This document shows positions 22,196 through 29,179 of a stretch of 39,335 nt of DNA, piece after piece. This DNA is from Verrucomicrobiota bacterium. Lineage in GTDB: Bacteria > Verrucomicrobiota > Verrucomicrobiia > Verrucomicrobiales > Akkermansiaceae. The translations under genes and the position numbers were made by a program. The notes under the pieces are model-generated. The model worked only from the letters and a program-made list of their open reading frames with translations, searched no databases and had not been told where the DNA came from. The stretch is from assembly GCA_018969605.1 (NCBI GenBank), contig JAGWXY010000015.1:1-39335 (forward strand), in the 5' to 3' direction. Positions within the stretch are counted from its first letter, which is position 1; each line of letters begins with the position of its first letter.

Positions 22196-24066
22196 GCACT
22201 GCACATGGCATGATCTGGCCACTTGCAGCCGAGTACGCAAAGCGCGGCTGGGCGGTTAGACGCGCCGGCTGGGCTAACCCGATTACAAGCCCATTCAACG
22301 CATCAAACTCGCTGCGGTGGGTGGTCTATCAAAATGGGCTATTTCACCTCACCTATGTCGAGCAAACCAGCGCCTCGATCATCGGCAGCGTGAGTCGCGT
22401 TGTGAGAAACACCGATTTTGGCGTATCTGAGTTTTACGCCAACGATTGGACGGTATACTCGACGATCTGCCAAGTATCTGGAGGCAACCAACAGGGCAAG
22501 CTAATGTACCCTGGCTACGTCGATGACGAACCGTACAATGATCCGTTTGGTTCGCTATTTAACTTCAGCGGATGCCCTGATGTGCCGCCAATCAAACCTC
22601 CAGGCGGAGGCGGAGGCGGTGGCGGGGGCGGTGGCGGTTGTGGCCTATGCCAACCGCCACCATTTTGCGGGCCAAATTTCAAACTCGTAGAAAGTGGGCG
22701 CGACCAGTGCAACTGCCGTACTTATGTCTGCCAACCAACATTTTGCGGCGACCCGCAAAAATGCCCAGATGGGTATCGATTAAAGCAAACAGGTTACGAC
22801 GACATCGGGTGCCCTCAATTTGAATGCCAAAAAATGGAAGTCGAACCATGTGGTTTGCCACCAGAATGCGGATCAAACTCAAAACTTGTTATCACTGGGA
22901 GTGACAGCAGGGGGTGCCCTATTTATACATGCCAACCAATCGGCTGCGATGATCCAATTAAATGCCCTGAAGGACAAGTGGCTGTAGTCTCTGGCAAAGA
23001 CTCGGCAGGGTGTCCTATTTGGAAGTGCGAAAAAAAGGACACCCCATGCGATGAACCACCAGAATGCCCTGAAGGTTCTAGCTTGGTTCAGACTGGGATA
23101 AACAACAAGGGTTGCGCGATCTTTGAGTGCCAACCAGATACATCAGGCTGTAAAAATCCGACACCAATACCTAATTGCGAGGAGTGCTGCGGTGGAGGAA
23201 CGCCTTATGTCATAGGATTCACCCCAGAGGGCTGCGCAATTTATGATTGCCGTCAATTTCCGCCACCACCGCCACCACCGCCACCACCGCCACCACCGCC
23301 ACCGCCAGAGCCCCCGCCTCCCCCTGACCCGCCAAGGCCACCAAGGCCACCGATTTATTGTACCTCCCCTTCAATTTTCATCGAAGGAGTTACCAGATCG
23401 CCAGTATGCTTTCAGCAAGGAACATCACCACATTACACCGCACAATACGGTTTTACAGTGCGCTTAGCTGAGGCATTATTACCATGCGCCGAAGGTATCT
23501 ATTGGGTGACGATACGCATCAATGGCAAAACCATACGGACCACCATGAGCCCAGGTGATGCTGATAGCTACTCTGAGACCGTTACGCAGTCTCTCGGGGG
23601 TGATGTGAATATATCGGCTAACGCTTATCTTCCAATCAAGAAACTTCAATCAAGCTACACTCATACCGATAAGTTTCCAGTAGAGTGTCCAGATTGCGAT
23701 GGTTGTGAATCACTACCCGAGATACTAGGTGCAACCTCGTATAGTTATCAAGCGACAATTGGTTCGTTCAATGTCTCTGGCGTTTTATCAGGAAGTGGAG
23801 ACTGTGCGGCTGACAACGGTTATTATACGTGGCTGACCTCTGTGGGCATAAGAGTACAAAAGTCAGCAACACTTGGATGCAGACTATTTGTCTATGCGTC
23901 ATACAGTGAAACCATTTGTAGCACCATCTTGTCTGGTGCTATCTCAATCACTGAGCAGACTCAGCTACCCTTGACCATCGCTCTCAGTGGATCAAGAGAT
24001 TTCCCGCCGCCGCCTTTTGGAGATGGGTCTAGCACCCCCGCCAGTGGATCTATTACTATCTCATGA
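22192..24066 (+). CDS. DUF2829/Tad2-like domain fused to Cys-rich repeats, poly-Pro hinge and beta-rich tail
   Basis: A 624-residue mosaic. Residues 7-90 repeat the preceding gene closely (GMIWPLAAEYAKRGWAVRRA; DFGVSEFYANDWTVYS). A poly-Gly run follows (about residues 138-150), then six Cys-rich units of 30-37 residues (pattern C-x3-4-CP-x-G-x6-G-x4-GCPxxxC), a run of about 17 prolines with an E/D/R-bearing extension, and a 240-residue beta-rich C-terminal domain with more cysteines. TTG 22192 overlaps the upstream TGA and aligns with the start of copy A. The 3' part is AT-richer than its neighbours, suggesting separate origin. I infer a virion adhesin. Confidence 0.55.
   Translation: MSTAHGMIWPLAAEYAKRGWAVRRAGWANPITSPFNASNSLRWVVYQNGLFHLTYVEQTSASIIGSVSRVVRNTDFGVSEFYANDWTVYSTICQVSGGNQQGKLMYPGYVDDEPYNDPFGSLFNFSGCPDVPPIKPPGGGGGGGGGGGGCGLCQPPPFCGPNFKLVESGRDQCNCRTYVCQPTFCGDPQKCPDGYRLKQTGYDDIGCPQFECQKMEVEPCGLPPECGSNSKLVITGSDSRGCPIYTCQPIGCDDPIKCPEGQVAVVSGKDSAGCPIWKCEKKDTPCDEPPECPEGSSLVQTGINNKGCAIFECQPDTSGCKNPTPIPNCEECCGGGTPYVIGFTPEGCAIYDCRQFPPPPPPPPPPPPPPPPEPPPPPDPPRPPRPPIYCTSPSIFIEGVTRSPVCFQQGTSPHYTAQYGFTVRLAEALLPCAEGIYWVTIRINGKTIRTTMSPGDADSYSETVTQSLGGDVNISANAYLPIKKLQSSYTHTDKFPVECPDCDGCESLPEILGATSYSYQATIGSFNVSGVLSGSGDCAADNGYYTWLTSVGIRVQKSATLGCRLFVYASYSETICSTILSGAISITEQTQLPLTIALSGSRDFPPPPFGDGSSTPASGSITIS
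23260..23306 (+). repeat. CCGCCACCA-type tandem repeat encoding poly-proline
   Basis: Perfect or nearly perfect 9-bp units of CCGCCACCA code for an unbroken proline run in the Cys-rich fusion protein. Such repeats change length by slippage and would lengthen or shorten the hinge between the Cys-rich stalk and the C-terminal domain. Confidence 0.75.
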
Positions 24067-24449
24067 GCTGCCCACACGCCACCGCGATCACCGCTCAGGT
24101 CAATGCCTGTGGCCTTGGTTTGTATGGCGGTAGGCCAAGTGCAGGTGTATGCGCTTACTGCATGGAGCGAGGGGAGAATATGCACGTACGGATCGAAGCC
24201 CCACAACAGCAACCTCCGAGAATGCCGCAGATGATCAAGACAGCATCGAAGGCAGTCGTAAACTTCGCCCGCAGCGGATTTGCCACCACTGATGCTACAA
24301 CTCTCGCCGCGCGTGAGGCCACCTGCCGTGGTTGTGATATGTGGGACGCGAAAGCCGTCAATGGCACGGGCCGCTGCCGAAAGTGTGGCTGCTCGACCTG
24401 GGCGAAGTTAAGAATGGCCTCAGAGAGGTGTCCACTTGGGAAATGGTGA
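24063..24449 (+). CDS. Cys-rich zinc-ribbon-like protein of the tail region
   Basis: A 128-residue protein with two Cys clusters. The first is CPHATAITAQVNACGLGLYG followed by VCAYCMERG. The C-terminal one is CRGCDMWD, GRCRKCGCSTWAKLRMASER and CPLGKW, a pattern I recognise from small proteins coded beside tail fibre genes in many phages. The spacing suits zinc binding. It overlaps the previous stop as ATGA. Function unknown. Confidence 0.6.
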   Translation: MSCPHATAITAQVNACGLGLYGGRPSAGVCAYCMERGENMHVRIEAPQQQPPRMPQMIKTASKAVVNFARSGFATTDATTLAAREATCRGCDMWDAKAVNGTGRCRKCGCSTWAKLRMASERCPLGKW

Positions 24450-24481
24450 GACTACGCTTTTGACACCCCACCCCCGATAGA

Positions 24482-25270
24482 ATGCAGCTCGTTCAATTCA
24501 TCGGCGACACCCAGCCCCACACCGTGCCGATGGCATGGGCAGGGGAGGCATTTGAGCCAGGCACGGCTTGGTCGCTCATCTGGACCGCGAAACACACCGC
24601 CGCCGACGACGACAGCTCGGCAGTCATCCAGAAAGCGACTGGTGCCGGCATCAGCGTCACCGAGGACACCGCCACGATCGAGCTAGTGCCCGACGACACC
24701 CTTTTTCTGCCTGCCACCCAGCTTGTCTGGGATCTGCAAGCCCAAAGCCTCACCACCGGCGAGGTTCGCACCGTGGCATTAGGTGGGCTCAAACTCAGCC
24801 GCGATGTCACGCGCCGCACGACGACCTCGGTGCCGATCAATACACTCACTCCCGCTGTGCCATTCACCGGCAAGAGTGCCTATGAGGTCGCCGTCGAGAA
24901 TGGTTTCTCCGGCAGCGAGAGCCAATGGCTTGCCAGCCTGGTTGGCCCGCAAGGGATACAAGGGATTCAAGGAGAGGTCGGCCCGCAAGGCCCACAGGGC
25001 ATTCAAGGAGTGGTTGGCCCGCAAGGGATACAAGGGATTCAAGGGGAGGTCGGCCCCGCCAATGAACTGACTATCGGCACCGTCACCTCAGGGGCGACAC
25101 CATCAGCCACGATCACTGGCAATGCACCAAATCAGGTTCTCAATCTCGTTCTTGAGCGAGGCCCAGGTCGCTACACCTTCACGCTCGAAGATGGCGACCT
25201 GCTCGTTCATTACGACGATGTTCCACCCAGCCTCGCCATCGTTGATGGTGATTTAATTCTTACCATCTAA
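24482..25270 (+). CDS. Collagen-like tail fibre protein
   Basis: A 262-residue protein. The N-terminal 120 residues are beta-rich and likely attach to the tail. About residues 155-196 are Gly-x-y repeats (GPQGIQGIQGEVGPQGPQ), which form a collagen-like triple helix in phage fibres. The C-terminal 65 residues form a small distal domain ending in YTFTLEDGDLLVHYDDVPPS. TTGACACC stands 22 nt before ATG. Confidence 0.75.
   Translation: MQLVQFIGDTQPHTVPMAWAGEAFEPGTAWSLIWTAKHTAADDDSSAVIQKATGAGISVTEDTATIELVPDDTLFLPATQLVWDLQAQSLTTGEVRTVALGGLKLSRDVTRRTTTSVPINTLTPAVPFTGKSAYEVAVENGFSGSESQWLASLVGPQGIQGIQGEVGPQGPQGIQGVVGPQGIQGIQGEVGPANELTIGTVTSGATPSATITGNAPNQVLNLVLERGPGRYTFTLEDGDLLVHYDDVPPSLAIVDGDLILTI
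24941..25056 (+). repeat. 72-bp-period direct repeat in the collagen-like region
   Basis: A block of about 43 nt beginning GTTGGCCCGCAAGGGATACA at 24941 recurs at 25013 with one change. Unequal exchange between the copies would change collagen stem length in steps of 24 residues. Confidence 0.7.
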
Positions 25271-25289
25271 CTCAACACCCACAAACACC

Positions 25290-25418
25290 ATGGCAACTAT
25301 CAACCTCGGATCAGTCGTCGGGCCAGCGGGTCCAGTCGGGCCCCAAGGCCCAGCCGGAACACCCGCGCCAAACTACACCTTCTACATTCAGGACGGCGAC
25401 CTCTACATGAGCTATTGA
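25290..25418 (+). CDS. Tiny collagen-like protein
   Basis: A 42-residue protein: a short N-terminus (MATINLGSVV), then Gly-x-y repeats (GPAGPVGPQGPAGTP), then YTFYIQDGDLYMSY. Its tail resembles YTFTLEDGDLLVHY of the preceding gene, so the two are related. The stop TGA forms part of the TTGACACC motif of the next gene. It starts 20 nt after the previous stop in an A/C-rich context like other late starts. Confidence 0.6.
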   Translation: MATINLGSVVGPAGPVGPQGPAGTPAPNYTFYIQDGDLYMSY

Positions 25419-25437
25419 CACCTAACCACTCACGAAT

Positions 25438-25821
25438 ATGCCAACTCTCAATCTAGGTAAAGTTAAAGGGGATGCAGGCCCACAGGGAATCCAAGGAGTT
25501 GTTGGGCCACCCGGCCCGCAGCCGTCGCTAACGATCAACGACAACGCCAACACCGCGATCACTTTGGCCGATTCGATGAACAACACGGTGGTGCGCTGTA
25601 CCTCATCCACCGCCGTCACCATCACCGTTCCCTCGACGCTGGCGGCTGGGTTTTCGTGCATGGTCATCCAAGCGGGAACGGGCCGCGTCACATTCGCCGC
25701 TGGATCGGGCGCGACGCTCAACTCATTCGGCAACCTTCTCTCTACCGCTGGGCAGCACGCACCCGCCTCGATAATGCGCGTTGGTAATGGGATCTACAAC
25801 TTGAGCGGCAACCTGATATGA
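25438..25821 (+). CDS. Short collagen-like fibre protein
   Basis: A 127-residue protein. It starts with LGKVKGDAGPQGIQGVVGPP, a short collagen-like stem, followed by a beta-rich domain (TITVPSTLAAGFSCMVIQAG) typical of small phage fibre tips. TTGACACC stands 23 nt upstream. It overlaps the next gene as ATGA. This is the third collagen-like gene in a row. Confidence 0.65.
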   Translation: MPTLNLGKVKGDAGPQGIQGVVGPPGPQPSLTINDNANTAITLADSMNNTVVRCTSSTAVTITVPSTLAAGFSCMVIQAGTGRVTFAAGSGATLNSFGNLLSTAGQHAPASIMRVGNGIYNLSGNLI

Positions 25822-27284
25822 TCATCCTGCAACAGACTCGCGGCAACCTTTCGAGCGGCGACCAACTTGCCCTCGACCTGCAATTCGCTGCGGACAAGAC
25901 GCTGACTGCGCGCATTGGCCCGACACCTGTTTTCTCGCGAGCATCCGGTGCAACCTATGTCGGCAGCGATGGATTGATCCACGGCATCGACACCTCAACC
26001 ACCTCGAACTCGATCAGCCCAGGCAGCAAATCATTCACGCTTCAAGCCACAGCTGGTCAGGATCAATTCTGGCGAACTGGCGATGGGGTCGAGGCATCCA
26101 ACGGCGGCAACTCGATGGTCGGCACGGTGACGAGCTATAACTCAAGCACGCAAGTGCTGGTTTGCAACATGACCAGCATCGCCGGAACCGGAACATTCAC
26201 ATCATGGCGCATCGGCTATCGTGGCCCCCGCTTCGACCACGATCCCGTGACGCTTGCGAGCAGGGGTCTGTTGATCGAGGAGAGTCGGACGAATTTGATC
26301 TTGCAGAGCGAGAACCATGCTTCTGCATCTTGGAACAAGACTGGAGCGACTGTTGCTGCTGTAACGCACACTGCACCAGATGGGAACACTAGCAGCAATT
26401 TAGTAAGTGAGGACTCATCAACTGGTCTTCATCGCTTGTTCCAAGTCAGTGCGTATGTTAGTGGAACATCTTATGCTATATCTGTATTTTTGAAGTTCGC
26501 AGGAAGGCAGTTTGTTGCGATTACACATCCTACCGTTGCCGCTAATAATGGCATTGCTATATTTGATATTCAAAATGGATCTGTTACCCTACAACAATCA
26601 GGAATCACAGCTTCAATGATCCAATATCCAAACGGATGGTGGAGATGCGTGGTTGTTGGAACTTCATTAGTTACATCAAGCCAAAGTCATATCATTCAAG
26701 GAAGCACGACTGGTGGAGTATTGACTGGATCATACACAGGACTAAACGGAGCAGCATTTTACATCTACGGATCTCAAATCGAAGCAGGCTCCTTGCCGAC
26801 CTCCTACATCCCGACGACTACCGGAACAGCAGCACGCGCGGCGGATGTGTGTAGTATCACTGACATATCTTCATTCTATGCTGGGCGTGGAACTATTTTT
26901 GCGTCGAGCCAGTTAAATGGTCTTTCTCAATTGAATGGTATTTGCGGTTTTAATACAGGTACTAACCAAATTTGCATTAACCGGCTAACTTCAACTACTA
27001 GGGCGCTTACTTTTGGCGCAACTCCGGCTGTGAGTATCAATTCAGCAGCGAATATACCTCCAACAACATTTGTAAAATCTGCTTTCGCATTCGATATTAA
27101 CGATGCTGCATATTTTAATAATAATGTACTGGCTGGGACAGCTACATCATTAACGCTTCCATCTGTTACACAATTTCAAGTTGGAGGAAACGGAGGTCAG
27201 CAAATCCAATCTGGAACAATCGCCGCCATCCGCTATTACCGCAAACGCCTCCCCAACGCTAAACTTCAAGCCATCACCGTATGA
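25818..27284 (+). CDS. Tail fibre / receptor-binding protein
   Basis: A 488-residue beta-rich protein. The stretch RGLLIEESRTNLILQSE, followed 150 residues later by SLPTSYIPTTTGTAARAADV, is a hallmark of a lectin-like (laminin-G/concanavalin-like) module common in phage fibres. A second such module appears to follow. GC content falls sharply from about 26390 to 27200 compared with both sides, a sign of a recently exchanged receptor-binding part. Confidence 0.7.
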   Translation: MIILQQTRGNLSSGDQLALDLQFAADKTLTARIGPTPVFSRASGATYVGSDGLIHGIDTSTTSNSISPGSKSFTLQATAGQDQFWRTGDGVEASNGGNSMVGTVTSYNSSTQVLVCNMTSIAGTGTFTSWRIGYRGPRFDHDPVTLASRGLLIEESRTNLILQSENHASASWNKTGATVAAVTHTAPDGNTSSNLVSEDSSTGLHRLFQVSAYVSGTSYAISVFLKFAGRQFVAITHPTVAANNGIAIFDIQNGSVTLQQSGITASMIQYPNGWWRCVVVGTSLVTSSQSHIIQGSTTGGVLTGSYTGLNGAAFYIYGSQIEAGSLPTSYIPTTTGTAARAADVCSITDISSFYAGRGTIFASSQLNGLSQLNGICGFNTGTNQICINRLTSTTRALTFGATPAVSINSAANIPPTTFVKSAFAFDINDAAYFNNNVLAGTATSLTLPSVTQFQVGGNGGQQIQSGTIAAIRYYRKRLPNAKLQAITV

Positions 27285-27568
27285 CGGACTACATCCTAAA
27301 ATTCCCATCCAAAACCGCAGCCGAGCAATTCGGAATTGCGTCTGGATTCGCGTCCGCAAACGAGGATGGCGAGGTGGTGTCTAACATAGCAAGCCACGAA
27401 CACGCGATGTGCGTGGTGGGCGACTACGATGGCGCATGGTGGGTGCTCTTCCGCGATCTCGTCGGCATCCCGATTCCTGATGGAGCGGAGCAGTTTATCT
27501 ATTGGTCATCCGCATCCGGCACACCTCGCCCGACCGACGAATCCACACCTAACATTTTCTGGGCATGA
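27281..27568 (+). CDS. Small protein after the fibre gene
   Basis: A 95-residue protein (LKFPSKTAAEQFGIASGFAS, then HEHAMCVVGDYDGAWWVLFR), not one I recognise. Direct coupling with the fibre gene (ATGA) suggests a fibre assembly partner or cap. It also overlaps the next start as ATGA. Confidence 0.55.
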   Translation: MTDYILKFPSKTAAEQFGIASGFASANEDGEVVSNIASHEHAMCVVGDYDGAWWVLFRDLVGIPIPDGAEQFIYWSSASGTPRPTDESTPNIFWA

Positions 27569-27891
27569 CACTTACCACTCACACCCTATCAGCCGCGACT
27601 GTCATCGTTTCTGGCCTTGCTGGCGGCAAGCTCGCGACGGTCGTTTCCGAGTCGCTGCAAATGCCCGAGTGGCTGCAAATCCTCACCGGCCCGCTCGGTG
27701 CGCTCGGTGCCGCTTTGTTCGCGGTGCGGTGGCTTGTTGTCCGCCTCGACAAGAGCGAGACGAAGTTCGCCGCCCGCGACATCGAACGCGACAAGCAGTT
27801 CGAGCAACTGGTCGGTTTGACCGTCCAGAACCAGCGGATAATTGAACAAAATTCCGACATTCTCCGCGAAGTCAAAGACCGCATTTCCTAA
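27565..27891 (+). CDS. Holin-like membrane protein with C-terminal coiled coil
   Basis: A 108-residue protein. Hydrophobic segments at about residues 9-28 (AATVIVSGLAGGKLATVV) and 36-58 (LQILTGPLGALGAALFAVRW) are followed by a charged helix (DKSETKFAARDIERDKQFEQ) that may form a coiled coil. Size, topology and position at the head of the lysis genes suit a holin or a holin partner. Confidence 0.6.
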   Translation: MTLTTHTLSAATVIVSGLAGGKLATVVSESLQMPEWLQILTGPLGALGAALFAVRWLVVRLDKSETKFAARDIERDKQFEQLVGLTVQNQRIIEQNSDILREVKDRIS

Positions 27892-27909
27892 CTCAAACCC
27901 ACCACCACC

Positions 27910-28116
27910 ATGACCGAACAACAAAGCACACTCCGCCTTGTCCTTTATGTCCTCATCGCCGTAGTGAGTGCCGGAAGCGCCGGACTCGCGACGATCAATT
28001 TTAGCGATGCCAAGCAGGTACTCGGCTTTGGCCTCGGCCTACTCGGCACGGCATTGACCACCGCCCGCAGCTACATCGACCAAAGCGAAAAACAAGTCTA
28101 CCCCGACGAACTATGA
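27910..28116 (+). CDS. Second small holin-like membrane protein
   Basis: A 68-residue protein with two hydrophobic segments, LRLVLYVLIAVVSAGSAGLA and VLGFGLGLLGTALTTARS, and a short charged tail. Two adjacent small membrane proteins before a candidate endolysin suggest a holin plus antiholin, or two-component pore. It overlaps the next gene as ATGA. Confidence 0.6.
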   Translation: MTEQQSTLRLVLYVLIAVVSAGSAGLATINFSDAKQVLGFGLGLLGTALTTARSYIDQSEKQVYPDEL

Positions 28117-28301
28117 ACACCGACCTTCCAAAACCCGAAACCAAGAGTCTTGTCTTTTGGCTGATCGTGTCCGCCCTCATCTGGTTTGCGGTCGCCGTGA
28201 TGACCTCCTGCACCCTGCGCATCAACGCCGACGGCAGCAAGGATGCGACAATCGACGCTCCCGCCGCGCTGCGCGTGATCGAAGTCCTCGCTGAAAAATG
28301 A
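28113..28301 (+). CDS. Small lipoprotein-like protein, possible spanin component
   Basis: A 62-residue protein with one hydrophobic segment (SLVFWLIVSALIWFAVAVMT) ending in MTSC, which resembles a lipobox, followed by a short polar domain. A lipidated cysteine would anchor it in a membrane. In Gram-negative hosts such small lysis-cassette lipoproteins are outer-membrane spanins. The basic residues before the segment are few, so processing is uncertain. Confidence 0.5.
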   Translation: MNTDLPKPETKSLVFWLIVSALIWFAVAVMTSCTLRINADGSKDATIDAPAALRVIEVLAEK

Positions 28302-28858
28302 AACCACGGGCAAAGCAGTTCGCCGTAGTCGCCGCCGCCGTCAAGGTCTGGTGCCGCGCCTATCCCGACGAGCTGCTGCCGCCGATGTTTGTGGTCGGCA
28401 TTCGTGGCTACTACCGCGACACCATGGGCGCGAAAGGAAAGAATGATCGCGGCATCTACGATGATGCCATTTTCGTCGTCGGCCCAGAAACATTCGCCGC
28501 GTTCAACGCAAACACCGACCCGAGTCGGCACAGCCCTGGCATCGCATCGCTCATCAGCGGCGTCCACCCGTACAAGCCCGGCAACCACGGCATCTCCCGC
28601 CCAGGTGGCGGCTATCCGGCGTTCCGCCCGAACACGAAAGACGAAGCCCTGCCAGTCATGCGCGACGGCATGGATGGGATCAAGGAAGGCATCGCGATCA
28701 ACATCCATCGCGGCTCACGCAACTCGACCAGCTCGCTCGGCTGCCAGACAATCCCGCCGGATCAGTGGGACGCCTTCTATGCCATCACCCGCTCGGAGAT
28801 GAAGAAGGCAGGGCAGAAAGGATTCAACTACATCCTATGCGATGGCCCGATCGTTTGA
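28298..28858 (+). CDS. Putative endolysin
   Basis: A 186-residue protein. The conserved stretch is GYYRDTMGAKGKNDRGIYDD, followed by FNANTDPSRHSPG, the motif INIHRGSRNSTSSLGCQTIP and WDAFYAITRSEMKKAG. The IHRG-x8-GCQTI arrangement recalls the His and Cys of L,D-transpeptidase or DUF5675-like folds that act on peptidoglycan. Placement directly after holin and lipoprotein genes supports a lytic role. There is no signal peptide, so holin-dependent release is expected. Its TGA is followed by an open frame, see the next gene. Confidence 0.55.
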   Translation: MKPRAKQFAVVAAAVKVWCRAYPDELLPPMFVVGIRGYYRDTMGAKGKNDRGIYDDAIFVVGPETFAAFNANTDPSRHSPGIASLISGVHPYKPGNHGISRPGGGYPAFRPNTKDEALPVMRDGMDGIKEGIAINIHRGSRNSTSSLGCQTIPPDQWDAFYAITRSEMKKAGQKGFNYILCDGPIV

Positions 28859-28927
28859 CTCGGAACACTAGGCATCGATGGCGAGATTTCCCAAAAGCAT
28901 CTCGATGCCGGTCATGAGATCGCAATC

Positions 28928-29179
28928 GTGATCGATGAGACGATCGGCGATTACGGTCAATTCAGCCTCGATGACATGAGGATCACCCTCGCGCCAGGCA
29001 CGCCCGAATCAATGGCTCAAACACTCCGCCACGAAATGGTTCACGCAGCCCTCGCTATCTCCGGTATCGCCTACATCGAACGCCTTCCCGAAGAAGCAAT
29101 CGTCCGCGCCTTGGATTCCATCTTCTGGCCCGCTTATCAATCCCTCCCCAAACGCACATGGCCTACAAAAAATTCCTAG
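28928..29179 (+). CDS. Small HExxH zinc metallopeptidase-like protein
   Basis: An 83-residue protein from GTG 28928 with the zinc motif HEMVHAAL in TLRHEMVHAALAISGI, plus a downstream acidic residue run (LPEEAIVRALDS). It resembles the small SprT-like or ImmA-like peptidases coded by many phages. The same frame is open back to the endolysin stop at 28856-28858, and the extra 23 codons look like protein (LGIDGEISQKHLDAGHEIAI), so the true start is uncertain. It overlaps the next gene by 22 nt. Confidence 0.55.
   Translation: MIDETIGDYGQFSLDDMRITLAPGTPESMAQTLRHEMVHAALAISGIAYIERLPEEAIVRALDSIFWPAYQSLPKRTWPTKNS

Larger units (their letters stand above)
3394..25422 (+). promoter_or_regulatory. Dispersed TTGACAYC-like start-associated motif (11 copies)
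   Basis: Members (motif start to start codon): CTGACACC 3394 to 3413; TTGACATC 5801 to 5821; TTGACACC 6909 to 6928; TTGACATC 8352 to 8371; TTGACACT 9161 to 9181; TTGACGCG 10929 to 10948; TTGACACC 11662 to 11684; TTGACACC 14166 to 14189; TTGACGCG 18601 to 18624; TTGACACC 24460 to 24482; TTGACACC 25415 to 25438. Distances are 19-23 nt. In four cases (5802, 8353, 18602, 25416) the TGA in the motif is the stop codon of the gene before. No -10 box follows at promoter spacing. Confidence 0.6.

Noticed and set aside
25438-25821. A diversity-generating retroelement acting on the fibre genes.
   Set aside because: No reverse transcriptase gene or template repeat is visible in the window.
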